In this document: positions 1-5,486 of the stretch, piece after piece
Position numbering within the stretch: position 1 is the stretch's first letter
How the letters are laid out: every line of letters begins with the position of its first letter
From: an uncultured bacterium
GTDB lineage: Bacteria; Desulfobacterota; WTBG01
Direction of reading: 5' to 3'
NCBI GenBank assembly: GCA_938024025.1
Contig: CALJBY010000172.1
Location: 1-6,004, forward strand
DNA: 6,004 nt
Position numbers and translations under genes: made by a program
Notes under the pieces: model-generated
Database searches by the model: none
Told to the model about the DNA's origin: nothing
Seen by the model: only the letters and a program-made list of their open reading frames with translations

Positions 1-408
1 GAAAACAGCGGTGCGCTCCTTTCCGGACACAAAGCAGCACATGCCGTATCTAAAGCGCTCCATATGGGACAACCGGACAGAGAAGGGGTCATGGACTACC
101 TTGAGTGGTGGAAGCATAACTGGCCGGAAACCCATGACTACCGCAATTTTGTCTGTTATCCGGTCTTTTTCAATCTCTTCACCAAAGACGAACTTAACTA
201 TCTCCATCGCATTATTACCCAGAAGCTTCCCTGGAGTTTAAACCCCTTTAAACTCTATGGGAGCATCGTCCGGGCGTTAACCCCCCATATGGAACAAATC
301 AAGAAAGACAAGCCACTCATGGCTCAAAAGATCATCCGATTAAGACCGGAGACTGCTGTTTCCCTGATGAAACCTGCTACCCGTCTCGGTTATCCCCTCT
401 ACGCTTAA
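1..408 (+). CDS. FAD-dependent oxidoreductase, C-terminal part (geranylgeranyl reductase/FixC-like), truncated by window start
   Basis: The reading frame is open from base 1 to the TAA at 406-408, giving the last 135 residues; the start and the FAD-binding Rossmann region lie outside the window. The first visible residues, ENSGALLSGHKAAHAVSKAL, resemble the helix that follows the last FAD-contacting loop in geranylgeranyl reductase/FixC-type flavoproteins, where a small-residue stretch leads into 'SG..AA..v..AL'. The rest, with the aromatic-rich EWW, NW and YPVFFNLF segments, would be the C-terminal substrate/cap region. An internal ATG at 64 could be mistaken for a start, but the in-frame coding upstream argues against it. 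By family the enzyme would reduce or oxidise a hydrophobic substrate, or pass electrons to quinone, in the cytoplasm or at the membrane. The substrate is unknown. The family call rests on one motif and general character, so it is moderate; that a real gene ends here is more certain. Confidence 0.65.
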   Translation, partial: ENSGALLSGHKAAHAVSKALHMGQPDREGVMDYLEWWKHNWPETHDYRNFVCYPVFFNLFTKDELNYLHRIITQKLPWSLNPFKLYGSIVRALTPHMEQIKKDKPLMAQKIIRLRPETAVSLMKPATRLGYPLYA

Positions 409-458
409 CATAAAAGGGGGCAGGGTCCGGCTCGTATTGGGGAATGGGAAGTACAGAG

Positions 459-498
459 TGGAGGATTGGAGTAATGGAGTGCTGGAGTAGTGGAATAC
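459..498. repeat. Tandem repeat, five 8-bp TGGAGTNN units
   Basis: Units begin at 459, 467, 475, 483 and 491 with an exact 8-bp period: TGGAGGAT, TGGAGTAA, TGGAGTGC, TGGAGTAG, TGGAATAC. The middle three keep TGGAGT unchanged and vary only in the last two bases. The array lies in the 151-bp gap between the oxidoreductase and the flavodoxin-type gene. It ends about 60 bp before the latter's start, so it could lie in its leader. The same unit recurs on the opposite strand at 5362-5385. The repeat is seen directly; its role is unknown. Confidence 0.85.
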
Positions 499-559
499 AG
501 AATCATTTTTGTTGATCACGTAATCTGCTAAACATTATGTGCACAACGGGGAAGAGCGA

Positions 560-1492
560 ATGAAAAAGTTTGAATGGCAAGAAGGATTGAAAGAAAAGAT
601 TGATGCGCTCTGTGCAATTTTTCCGCCGGTTATAAAAGATCGATGGAAAAACAGGCTCATCTACAACACCGAGAAGCTTGCGGCCTATGAAGGGTTGACC
701 GTAGTGACAGATGACCTCTTCTGGCGGTCTGTTACCGAAGTCTTTCCCGGTGGGTATGAACCGCTTATCCTGAAGGTAAAGGATCCTCAGAAGCTGAAGA
801 CAACTATGCTTTCCTCAAGAGATCAAGAAAGTATGGAACCGGGTAAAGAACCGGTAACCATTACACGGTGGTCACAGTCGGTTGGAAGTACCACTGATGT
901 TCCCCCGGGGAAAAAGATACTTGCGGTCAATTCCAGTGCCCGGAAGGGGGGTAACACCGACATTATACTCGATGAGATCGTGCGTTCCTGCAAAGAAAAT
1001 GGGGCAACGGTAGAGAAGATATATTTGTCCGACTTAAACATCAAGCAGTGCACGGGATGCAGGGCATGCCGCAAAGGGGATGTTAAGACAATCTGTGCCC
1101 TTAAAGATGATATGATTCCCTTTTACGATAAGCTCTATGAGGCAGACGGTTTTATTGCAGGTTTTCCCATTTACACAGCACGGGAAAACGGTATTATGGC
1201 CACTTTTATGGACCGCTGGGACTGTTTTTCTAACCCTTTTCTCACCCGCAAGATGCCTGAGGGAAAAAAGGGGCTCATTGTATGCTCCTGGATGTGGCCC
1301 AATGCCACTGCCTATGATGATGTGGTGGAAAAAATGGTAATTCTCTTTCGACTGCACCACATTCTCACAACTGATGTCTTGGTAGTAACCGGGGCACGCG
1401 GGAAGAAACATGGAAAAGGAGTCGTGAAACACCATCCGGCTATCCTGAACACAGCCTACGAAACGGGTGTAGATTTTTTAAAAAGTCTCTAA
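560..1492 (+). CDS. Flavodoxin-fold NADPH-dependent FMN reductase/iron-sulfur flavoprotein-like protein with PCP_red-like N-terminus
   Basis: The protein has 310 residues in two parts. Residues about 1-62 resemble the PCP_red domain (helical, with 'E.LA..EGLTVVTDDLF' near 38-54), which is found fused to redox proteins. Residues about 119-310 have a flavodoxin-like fold of the NADPH-dependent FMN reductase family: a KILAVNSSARKGGNT strand and FMN-phosphate loop at 119-133, and GFPIYT at 201-206 as the second flavin-contacting loop. Four cysteines, C164, C167, C170 and C179, follow the first beta-alpha-beta unit. This is where iron-sulfur flavoproteins (ISF) of anaerobes carry a compact [4Fe-4S] motif, so a cluster that exchanges electrons with FMN is plausible. 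The last spacing, eight residues, is a little longer than the usual four to seven. I chose ATG 560, preceded by GGGGAAG about 5 nt upstream, over an in-frame GTG at 539 with no ribosome site. It is probably a cytoplasmic electron-transfer or nitro/quinone-reducing protein; its partner is unknown. Confidence 0.85.
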   Translation: MKKFEWQEGLKEKIDALCAIFPPVIKDRWKNRLIYNTEKLAAYEGLTVVTDDLFWRSVTEVFPGGYEPLILKVKDPQKLKTTMLSSRDQESMEPGKEPVTITRWSQSVGSTTDVPPGKKILAVNSSARKGGNTDIILDEIVRSCKENGATVEKIYLSDLNIKQCTGCRACRKGDVKTICALKDDMIPFYDKLYEADGFIAGFPIYTARENGIMATFMDRWDCFSNPFLTRKMPEGKKGLIVCSWMWPNATAYDDVVEKMVILFRLHHILTTDVLVVTGARGKKHGKGVVKHHPAILNTAYETGVDFLKSL

Positions 1493-1502
1493 GTGGAATG
1501 GT

Positions 1503-1536
1503 TCAGGTAGTACTGTTACTAACGGTAGTGACCTGA
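1503..1536. other. Imperfect hairpin between flavodoxin-type and CPBP genes
   Basis: TCAGGT at 1503-1508 is matched by ACCTGA at 1531-1536. Between them GTTA (1515-1518) and TAAC (1520-1523) continue the pairing, with one bulge, one mismatch and a G-T pair. The tip would be a three-base loop. There is no T-run after it, so it is not a standard intrinsic terminator. It lies 11 nt after the stop of the upstream gene and 21 nt before the start of the next. It may be an RNA structure separating two cistrons or a protein-binding site; the role is not shown. Confidence 0.4.
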
Positions 1537-1557
1537 GTAGAAAGCAGTAAGGTTGTA

Positions 1558-2247
1558 ATGCATGGTCTGCACAGCAATCCTCACCTCTTATCATGGACAC
1601 TCGTGATTATCTTAGGAGTTACTTCCCTTGTGCTTCTGGAACGAACACTCACCCCCACACTACGAAAGTGGGGGGATCTCTTTCCGGCCCTGCTCACCTT
1701 TTTGATAATCCTTTTAAAGACTGTTATTCCACTGGTTCTACTATGGAGCATTCTTAAACTGAGTCCGGCATCACTGGGATGGGTCACCGGTGGTCTTTTC
1801 CAGGCGGTCTTAAAAGGCGTGGTCCTGGCTGCCTTAATGATAGCCTTTATTTTCATCTACCATCGCTATTCCCACTACTTGTTCGGTACGCCCTACACTT
1901 CTACTGGTGGGCACCTGCTCAACCGTAATCGTTCCACGGCTGCCATCGTAATCAGCAGCGCTGCTGCCCTCCTTAATGCTTGTGGTGAAGAAATTATCTT
2001 CAGGGGTATGCTCTTTCCCCCACTCGTGAGTACGTGCGGAGTTATCCTGGCACTTGCTGTCCAATCTTTTATTTTTACCCTTTACCACTTTTTCCCTTTG
2101 CAGAATGCGGTGCTCCTTTTTTGTATGGGCATTTTTTTTGGCTTGGGCTACCTCTGGGGTGGATCCCTGCTGACACCGGTCCTGGCACACCTCATCACAA
2201 ACGGGCTGCCTGTCCTGGTTTTTCTTGTACGTTCTGTTCGTTCATGA
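1558..2247 (+). CDS. CPBP family intramembrane glutamic endopeptidase (CAAX/Abi type)
   Basis: A 229-residue, strongly hydrophobic integral membrane protein with about six to seven predicted transmembrane helices (near residues 10-27, 42-66, 84-101, 127-142, 156-176, 184-200 and 204-223). The three CPBP motifs are present and in order: EExxxR at E144-E145...R149, FxxxH at F173...H177, and HxxxN at H211...N215. In the family (Rce1, MroQ and relatives) the glutamates and histidines activate water for peptide-bond cleavage within the membrane. Bacterial members process peptides or signalling proteins, or act in bacteriocin immunity. The substrate here is unknown, and no bacteriocin or prenyl-peptide gene is seen nearby. 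The length is typical. ATG 1558 has only a weak ribosome site (TAAGG, about 4 nt upstream). It follows the flavodoxin-type gene by 65 bp, a gap containing an imperfect hairpin, so co-transcription is possible but not certain. Confidence 0.88.
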   Translation: MHGLHSNPHLLSWTLVIILGVTSLVLLERTLTPTLRKWGDLFPALLTFLIILLKTVIPLVLLWSILKLSPASLGWVTGGLFQAVLKGVVLAALMIAFIFIYHRYSHYLFGTPYTSTGGHLLNRNRSTAAIVISSAAALLNACGEEIIFRGMLFPPLVSTCGVILALAVQSFIFTLYHFFPLQNAVLLFCMGIFFGLGYLWGGSLLTPVLAHLITNGLPVLVFLVRSVRS

Positions 2248-2278
2248 TAAAGATAGAAAGATATACGCAAGCGGTCTT

Positions 2279-2290
2279 TGGCAGCTGCCA
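2279..2290. other. Perfect 12-bp palindrome upstream of the SDR gene
   Basis: TGGCAGCTGCCA reads the same on both strands and lies in the 121-bp gap between the CPBP and SDR genes, 78 nt before the SDR start. It has no central loop and no T-run, so it suits a dimeric regulator's operator better than a terminator. No convincing -35/-10 pair was found beside it, and a chance palindrome cannot be excluded. Confidence 0.25.
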
Positions 2291-2354
2291 TGATAATCTT
2301 ACTCGCAGCAGTGCACCCGGCAATGAGACATTATTTGCACTTGTGGTGTACACG

Positions 2355-2361
2355 AAAGGAG
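2355..2361 (+). promoter_or_regulatory. Strong ribosome binding site for the SDR gene
   Basis: GAAAGGAG (2354-2361) is a near-consensus Shine-Dalgarno sequence 7 nt before ATG 2369. It fixes the start of the SDR gene and suggests efficient translation of the first gene of the three-gene group. Confidence 0.85.
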
Positions 2362-2368
2362 ATGATCA

Positions 2369-3172
2369 ATGGGAAATGAATTGAAGAGATTTGCGGGGAA
2401 GAGTGCCCTTATAACAGGAGCAGGAGGTGGTATTGGCAGGGGGATATCTCTTCGTTTAGCCCGGGAGGGGGCTGACATCGCCGCGTGTGACATTGACCAG
2501 GAACGACTGGATGAAACTATGGTGAACATCAAAGAAACGGGCCGACAGGGCATAGCACTTGTCTGCGATGTGGCTCAGGAAGGCGAAATAGAGAATACCG
2601 CAAAGCGGGCACTTGCGGCTTTCGGTAAAATCGATATTCTGGTGAACAATGCGGGAATCGGGGATACCAATAAGTCCTTTGATGAAATAGACGCTGACCT
2701 CTGGGATAAAGTCTATGCGGTCAATGTTAAAGGTCCCTTCTTCCTTTCCCGGGGGATTGCCATGGATATGATTGAAAAAAAGATAGCGGGGAAAATAATC
2801 AGTATTGCCTCTACCGAGGGGAAGACGAATCGCGCGGGAAGTCTCGCCTATGCATCTTCCAAACGCGCTTTAATAGGTATCACCCAGGGGCTTGCCATTC
2901 AACTGGCACCCCATGGAATAACGGTTAACGCCATCTGTCCGGGGTTGATCGACACCCCTATCTGGCACAAGGCAGACAGGGACATGGATCTCCCTCTGGG
3001 GAGTATGGTAAAGATGGTGGGAGATACCGCAATGGAACAAAGGCAGTTGAAGCTGCTGAGAATCGGAACACCGGATGACATTGCTGCTGCCGTAGCCTTT
3101 CTGGCTTCAGAAGATGCGAGTTACATGACGGGACAGGCCATAAACGTGTGCGGTGGAATGGAATTCAGTTAA
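2369..3172 (+). CDS. Short-chain dehydrogenase/reductase (classical SDR), NAD-type
   Basis: The protein has 267 residues, the normal length for classical SDRs, and all family landmarks are intact. The cofactor loop TGAGGGIG is at 16-23. D41 closes the second strand and usually selects NAD(H) over NADP(H). D67 contacts the adenine and NNAG is at 93-96. The full catalytic tetrad is present: N119, S148, Y161 and K165 in YASSK. CPGLIDTP follows at about 190-197, where the nicotinamide amide binds. The C-terminus GQAINVCGGMEFS is the usual SDR ending. It is a cytoplasmic enzyme that interconverts an alcohol and a ketone. The 200-225 region, which shapes substrate choice, carries HKADRDMD and is not recognisable, so the substrate cannot be named. 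FabG-like 3-oxoacyl reductase and sugar or sterol-type dehydrogenases are alternatives. The gene is the first of a tight group: a membrane-anchored hydrolase starts 25 nt after its stop. Confidence 0.93.
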   Translation: MGNELKRFAGKSALITGAGGGIGRGISLRLAREGADIAACDIDQERLDETMVNIKETGRQGIALVCDVAQEGEIENTAKRALAAFGKIDILVNNAGIGDTNKSFDEIDADLWDKVYAVNVKGPFFLSRGIAMDMIEKKIAGKIISIASTEGKTNRAGSLAYASSKRALIGITQGLAIQLAPHGITVNAICPGLIDTPIWHKADRDMDLPLGSMVKMVGDTAMEQRQLKLLRIGTPDDIAAAVAFLASEDASYMTGQAINVCGGMEFS

Positions 3173-3197
3173 AAACCCCGGAGAATTACAGAGTCAC

Positions 3198-4184
3198 ATG
3201 AAGCACAAAACAGTTGTCAATCGCTTTCTCCGTGTTATAGCAGTACCCTTTCTGATCATTCTTATATGCTGCCTCATCGGACCCTTCCTTATCCCCATCG
3301 CCCCTTTAGAAGATACCGTTGTACCGGAAAACCTTGCTGATGCGGATAGCAGCTTTGTAACGATTAATAATGTGACGGTGCACTACAAGCGTGCGGGCAG
3401 CGGCAAGGACACCTTGATACTCCTGCACGGTTTTGCGGCAAGCACATTTACCTGGCACAGGGTGATGACATCACTCTCTCAGAGCTACACCGTGTTTGCC
3501 TATGATAGAACGGGCTTTGGCTATACCTCACGCCCTATGCCCGGTGAGTGGTCGGGAGACAGTCCCTATGGCCAAAAATCCCAGATGGAACAACTCATCG
3601 CATTAATGGATTCGCTCAACATCGATAACGCGGTATTAGTCGGTAGTTCAGCAGGCGGCATTACAGCAGCACTCACAGCAGTAAACCATCCGGAGAAAAT
3701 CAAAGCACTTATACTGGTTGCCCCTGCTATATTTGACGGGGGTCCACCCGGGTGGTTAAGCCTGCTCATGCGAACTCCTCAGATGCAGCGTTTAGGACCT
3801 GTGCTGCTAAGGACGTACTATACAAACTTTTTTGAGTACGCCCGCAAACGTGCATGGCATGATTCTTCTCAATTAACACCTGCACTCATGGAAGGTTATC
3901 GGAAACCTTTGCAAGCACAAAACTGGGACCGGGCACTCTGGGAGTACGCCTTCGCTTATGAACCTTTACCTCTTGAGGAACAGTTGGGTGAACTAAAGGT
4001 GCCGGTGTTAGTTATTACGGGTGACGATGATCGGATTGTATCTCCGGAAGCAAGCAAGCATTGTGCTGATGTTATACCCCATGCACAACTGCACGTGATA
4101 CCCAATGCCGGACACCTGCCCCATGAAGAGACACCAGAGGTCTTCTTGAAAGCAGTACATGCATTTCTGAGGCAGGTCTTATGA
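3198..4184 (+). CDS. Membrane-anchored alpha/beta hydrolase
   Basis: A 328-residue alpha/beta-hydrolase-fold protein. Residues 10-35 form one hydrophobic segment after a basic start (K2, K4, R9, R12). No clear signal-peptidase site follows, so it is probably an N-terminal anchor with the enzyme facing the periplasm. HGF at 77-79 supplies the oxyanion hole, and YDRTGFGYTSRP at 102-113 is the conserved strand-loop after it. GSSAGG at 149-154 carries nucleophile S151. D278 in TGDDDRIVS is the acid and H306 in AGHLPHEE the base. A cap of about 90 residues (roughly 180-265) lies between strands 6 and 7, as in epoxide hydrolases, esterases and C-C hydrolases. The Ser nucleophile argues against epoxide hydrolase or dehalogenase, which use Asp. 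I prefer ATG 3198 to ATG 3153: the earlier start overlaps the SDR gene and its only purine-rich stretch touches the codon. The ribosome site of 3198 is itself weak (GGAGAA 12 nt away). Substrate unknown. Confidence 0.9.
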   Translation: MKHKTVVNRFLRVIAVPFLIILICCLIGPFLIPIAPLEDTVVPENLADADSSFVTINNVTVHYKRAGSGKDTLILLHGFAASTFTWHRVMTSLSQSYTVFAYDRTGFGYTSRPMPGEWSGDSPYGQKSQMEQLIALMDSLNIDNAVLVGSSAGGITAALTAVNHPEKIKALILVAPAIFDGGPPGWLSLLMRTPQMQRLGPVLLRTYYTNFFEYARKRAWHDSSQLTPALMEGYRKPLQAQNWDRALWEYAFAYEPLPLEEQLGELKVPVLVITGDDDRIVSPEASKHCADVIPHAQLHVIPNAGHLPHEETPEVFLKAVHAFLRQVL

Positions 4185-4188
4185 ATAT

Positions 4189-4194
4189 GGAGGG
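4189..4194 (+). promoter_or_regulatory. Ribosome binding site deciding the start of the second hydrolase
   Basis: GGAGGG lies 4 nt before ATG 4199. An earlier in-frame ATG at 4181 overlaps the stop of the first hydrolase as ATGA but would have no good site. The 4199 start also gives a clean signal peptide, which supports it. Translational coupling through the ATGA overlap remains possible. Confidence 0.75.
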
Positions 4195-4198
4195 TACG

Positions 4199-5086
4199 AT
4201 GAACAGGTTACTGATCATTATGGTACTCACCGTTTTCTTTTTAATCTCACTAGGGGGAAGGGTTATGGCTTACACAACAGAGATTGTCACGGCAGGAACG
4301 GTTGCGCTCGATCACTATCTGCCAGCTCAGGAAACCAGCAACCAAAAACTTCTTTTTGTCCACAGCTCAGGGCACGGTTCCTGGATGTGGAAAAACTTTC
4401 TTTCCTATTTTGCTGAGAGAGGTTATGACTCGTGGGCAATCAACTTCCGGGGCCACCATCTTTCCAATCCTGTAAGTGACTGGGAAGCGGTGGGCGTCAA
4501 AGAATACCTGGAAGATATTGAAAGCGCGTTGCAAAGGATTGGGGGAAAAGTGATAGTGGTAGGCCACTCAATGTCAGGGCTCCTGATACTCAAATATGCT
4601 GAATCGCACCAGGTGGCGGGGCTCATCGTTTCCCAGTCCGGGATACCAAAGTCTCTCATGGAGAAAAAAGGTATTGAACTAGCGGGGCCCACTGCGGGAA
4701 AGGGGAAAAGAGACATTACGGCTGGTGCAATTATGCCGATACAGGACAGGGAGATGGCAAAGGCTCTGTTCTTTGACAGGGGGAATGTTGATGAAGAAAC
4801 CGTCGATCTCGTTGTAAAGATGCTGGGTAAAGAATCAGCCCGGGTAGGCAAAGAAATCATGCAGATGGAACTCACACCTGAAAAGATTACTGCCCCCGTC
4901 TATGTGCTCGGATTCGATATCCGTAAGATAGGCATGGATCTGCCCGTTGATCTCAATAAAGTGCTTGCGGAGGAATTGAAGGCCAAGGACTACAAAGTGA
5001 TTGAGCCGGGAGGACATAATTATATGCTTGAACATAACTGGCAGGACTTTGCCCGGCAGTTTGAGGTGTGGATAAATACTCAATAG
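4199..5086 (+). CDS. Secreted alpha/beta hydrolase (Sec signal peptide)
   Basis: The protein has 295 residues. Residues 1-24 look like a Sec signal peptide: R3, a hydrophobic core at 4-18, then GGRVMA with likely cleavage after A24. The mature alpha/beta hydrolase would be periplasmic or exported. The HSSGHGSWMW segment at 55-64 matches the H-G-x-x-x-G-x-W-x-W oxyanion region of the plant esterase/hydroxynitrile-lyase-like branch, with Ser in place of the usual first Gly. GHSMSG at 122-127 has nucleophile S124, and GGHNYMLEH at 271-279 has the likely base H273. The acid is probably D240 in LGFDIRKIG, a weaker match than in the preceding hydrolase. The region 150-225 is a cap rich in Lys and Glu. 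It is only distantly like its neighbour, so the pair is probably not a recent duplication. It follows that gene by 14 nt and ends the three-gene group. Esterase, lipase or lactonase activity is a family inference. Confidence 0.88.
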   Translation: MNRLLIIMVLTVFFLISLGGRVMAYTTEIVTAGTVALDHYLPAQETSNQKLLFVHSSGHGSWMWKNFLSYFAERGYDSWAINFRGHHLSNPVSDWEAVGVKEYLEDIESALQRIGGKVIVVGHSMSGLLILKYAESHQVAGLIVSQSGIPKSLMEKKGIELAGPTAGKGKRDITAGAIMPIQDREMAKALFFDRGNVDEETVDLVVKMLGKESARVGKEIMQMELTPEKITAPVYVLGFDIRKIGMDLPVDLNKVLAEELKAKDYKVIEPGGHNYMLEHNWQDFARQFEVWINTQ

Positions 5087-5121
5087 TGCTGAGAACCATA
5101 GTGCCCGAGAAAACACAAGGC

Positions 5122-5154
5122 GATGTGGGATGTGAGAACTGGGGATGTGGGATG
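5122..5154. repeat. Direct repeat GATGTGGGATG, two copies
   Basis: The 11-bp sequence GATGTGGGATG occurs at 5122-5132 and 5144-5154, start to start 22 bp. Within each copy GATG is itself repeated, so the stretch is a series of GATGTGG-like units. It starts 35 bp after the hydrolase stop. Confidence 0.75.
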
Positions 5155-5183
5155 CATAAGGAAGTCCGAAGTAAAAAGATTGT

Positions 5184-5219
5184 CTAAAATGAGCTAAAAT
5201 GCCTAGAATGCCTAAAATT
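5184..5219. repeat. Tandem repeat of CTAAAATGCC-like units
   Basis: CTAAAAT or CTAGAAT starts at 5184, 5194, 5203 and 5212, giving periods of 10, 9 and 9 bp. The linking bases are GAG, GC and GC. The array is AT-rich and non-coding. Confidence 0.75.
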
Positions 5220-5231
5220 AAAGGCTCAAAC

Positions 5232-5247
5232 CACGAAGAGCACGAAG
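5232..5247. repeat. Short CACGAAGAG direct repeat
   Basis: CACGAAG occurs at 5232-5238 and 5241-5247, a 9-bp period, and is followed by the related AAACGAA. From memory, CACGAAG-type arrays after 'ACC' occur in intergenic DNA of several deltaproteobacterial and other environmental genomes; this was not searched. Confidence 0.6.
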
Positions 5248-5295
5248 AAAAACGAACAACTAGAGAAGTTAGAAGACAAAAACTACTCATTTCGT

Positions 5296-5353
5296 ATTGC
5301 AGAATGTGGATTGCAAAACTGATTTAAATTCAAAATCCGAATTCAGCAATCCA
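5296..5353. repeat. Inverted repeat TGGATTGC...GCAATCCA with nested arm
   Basis: TGGATTGC at 5307-5314 is the exact reverse complement of GCAATCCA at 5346-5353. Inside, AATTC at 5327-5331 pairs with GAATT at 5339-5343, giving a cruciform-like nested structure. A further ATTGC at 5296-5300 and AATCC at 5334-5338 are extra copies of the same words. There is no T-run, so it is not a terminator. It resembles dispersed palindromic elements (REP- or MITE-like), but there is no sign of terminal target duplication. Confidence 0.6.
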
Positions 5354-5361
5354 AAATGTGA

Positions 5362-5385
5362 AGGCTCCACAACTCCAGTACTCCA
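5362..5385. repeat. Three inverted units of the TGGAGTNN repeat
   Basis: CTCCA occurs at 5365, 5373 and 5381 with an exact 8-bp period. The units are AGGCTCCA, CAACTCCA and GTACTCCA, the reverse complement of the TGGAGTNN unit found at 459-498. Same period and same core in opposite orientation make this the same repeat family. Confidence 0.75.
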
Positions 5386-5471
5386 GCTTTTTTCCCTCAT
5401 TAAAGCTATATCCCTACAGTTGTACCTCCGTTAGGTTGCATCTTTTTCAAAAATATGTTCATGTTTGTTGC

Positions 5472-5478
5472 AGGAGGT
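5472..5478 (+). promoter_or_regulatory. Consensus ribosome binding site of the lipoprotein gene
   Basis: AGGAGGT lies 8 nt before ATG 5487. It settles the start against in-frame upstream codons from 5358, which would add 43 residues read from repeat DNA and bury the lipoprotein signal. Confidence 0.88.
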
Positions 5479-5486
5479 GTAGAACA

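Larger units (their letters stand above)
5087..5486. other. 400-bp intergenic region made of mixed short repeats
   Basis: No plausible gene lies here on either strand. The open frames that cross it run through repeats or oppose the real genes. In order it holds two GATGTGGGATG copies, a 9-10-bp CTAAAATGCC array, two CACGAAG units, a GGATTGC...GCAATCC inverted repeat and three units of the TGGAGTNN repeat on the opposite strand. The last 100 bases (5386-5486) are repeat-free and end in the ribosome site of the lipoprotein gene. I see no convincing intrinsic terminator after the hydrolase and no convincing promoter. Confidence 0.8.

Noticed and set aside
64..66. ATG at 64 as a start of a small 114-residue gene
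   Set aside because: The frame is open to base 1 and the upstream residues resemble a FAD-enzyme helix, so this is an internal Met of a truncated gene.
512..538. Possible promoter TTGATC (512-517) and CATTAT (533-538) before the flavodoxin-type gene
   Set aside because: The spacer is 15 bp and both hexamers are poor matches; AT-rich gaps give such pairs by chance.
539..559. GTG at 539 as start of the flavodoxin-type protein
   Set aside because: It lacks a ribosome site and adds seven residues, while ATG 560 has GGGGAAG at suitable distance and begins a normal MKKFEW terminus.
1558..2247. CPBP protein as part of a phage-abortive or bacteriocin immunity system
   Set aside because: The family is sometimes called Abi, but no bacteriocin precursor, transporter or defence gene lies nearby.
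3153..3197. Upstream start of the first hydrolase, overlapping the SDR gene
   Set aside because: It would place 15 polar residues before the membrane anchor and has no spaced ribosome site.
4835..5290. Minus-strand 151-residue open frame across the hydrolase end and repeat region
   Set aside because: It is antisense to a well-supported gene, runs through repeats and shows no recognisable domain or ribosome site.
5087..5386. CRISPR array
   Set aside because: Repeats are 7-11 bp, of several unrelated kinds, with no spacers of even length and no cas genes.
5385..5407. AGCTTT...AAAGCT inverted repeat with T-run as a terminator
   Set aside because: The stem is only 6 bp and AT-rich, the T-run is inside the loop, and it lies about 300 bp after the hydrolase stop.
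5358..5486. N-terminal extension of the lipoprotein from ATG 5358
   Set aside because: The extension is translated from TGGAGTNN repeat DNA, and the consensus AGGAGGT plus lipobox fix the start at 5487.
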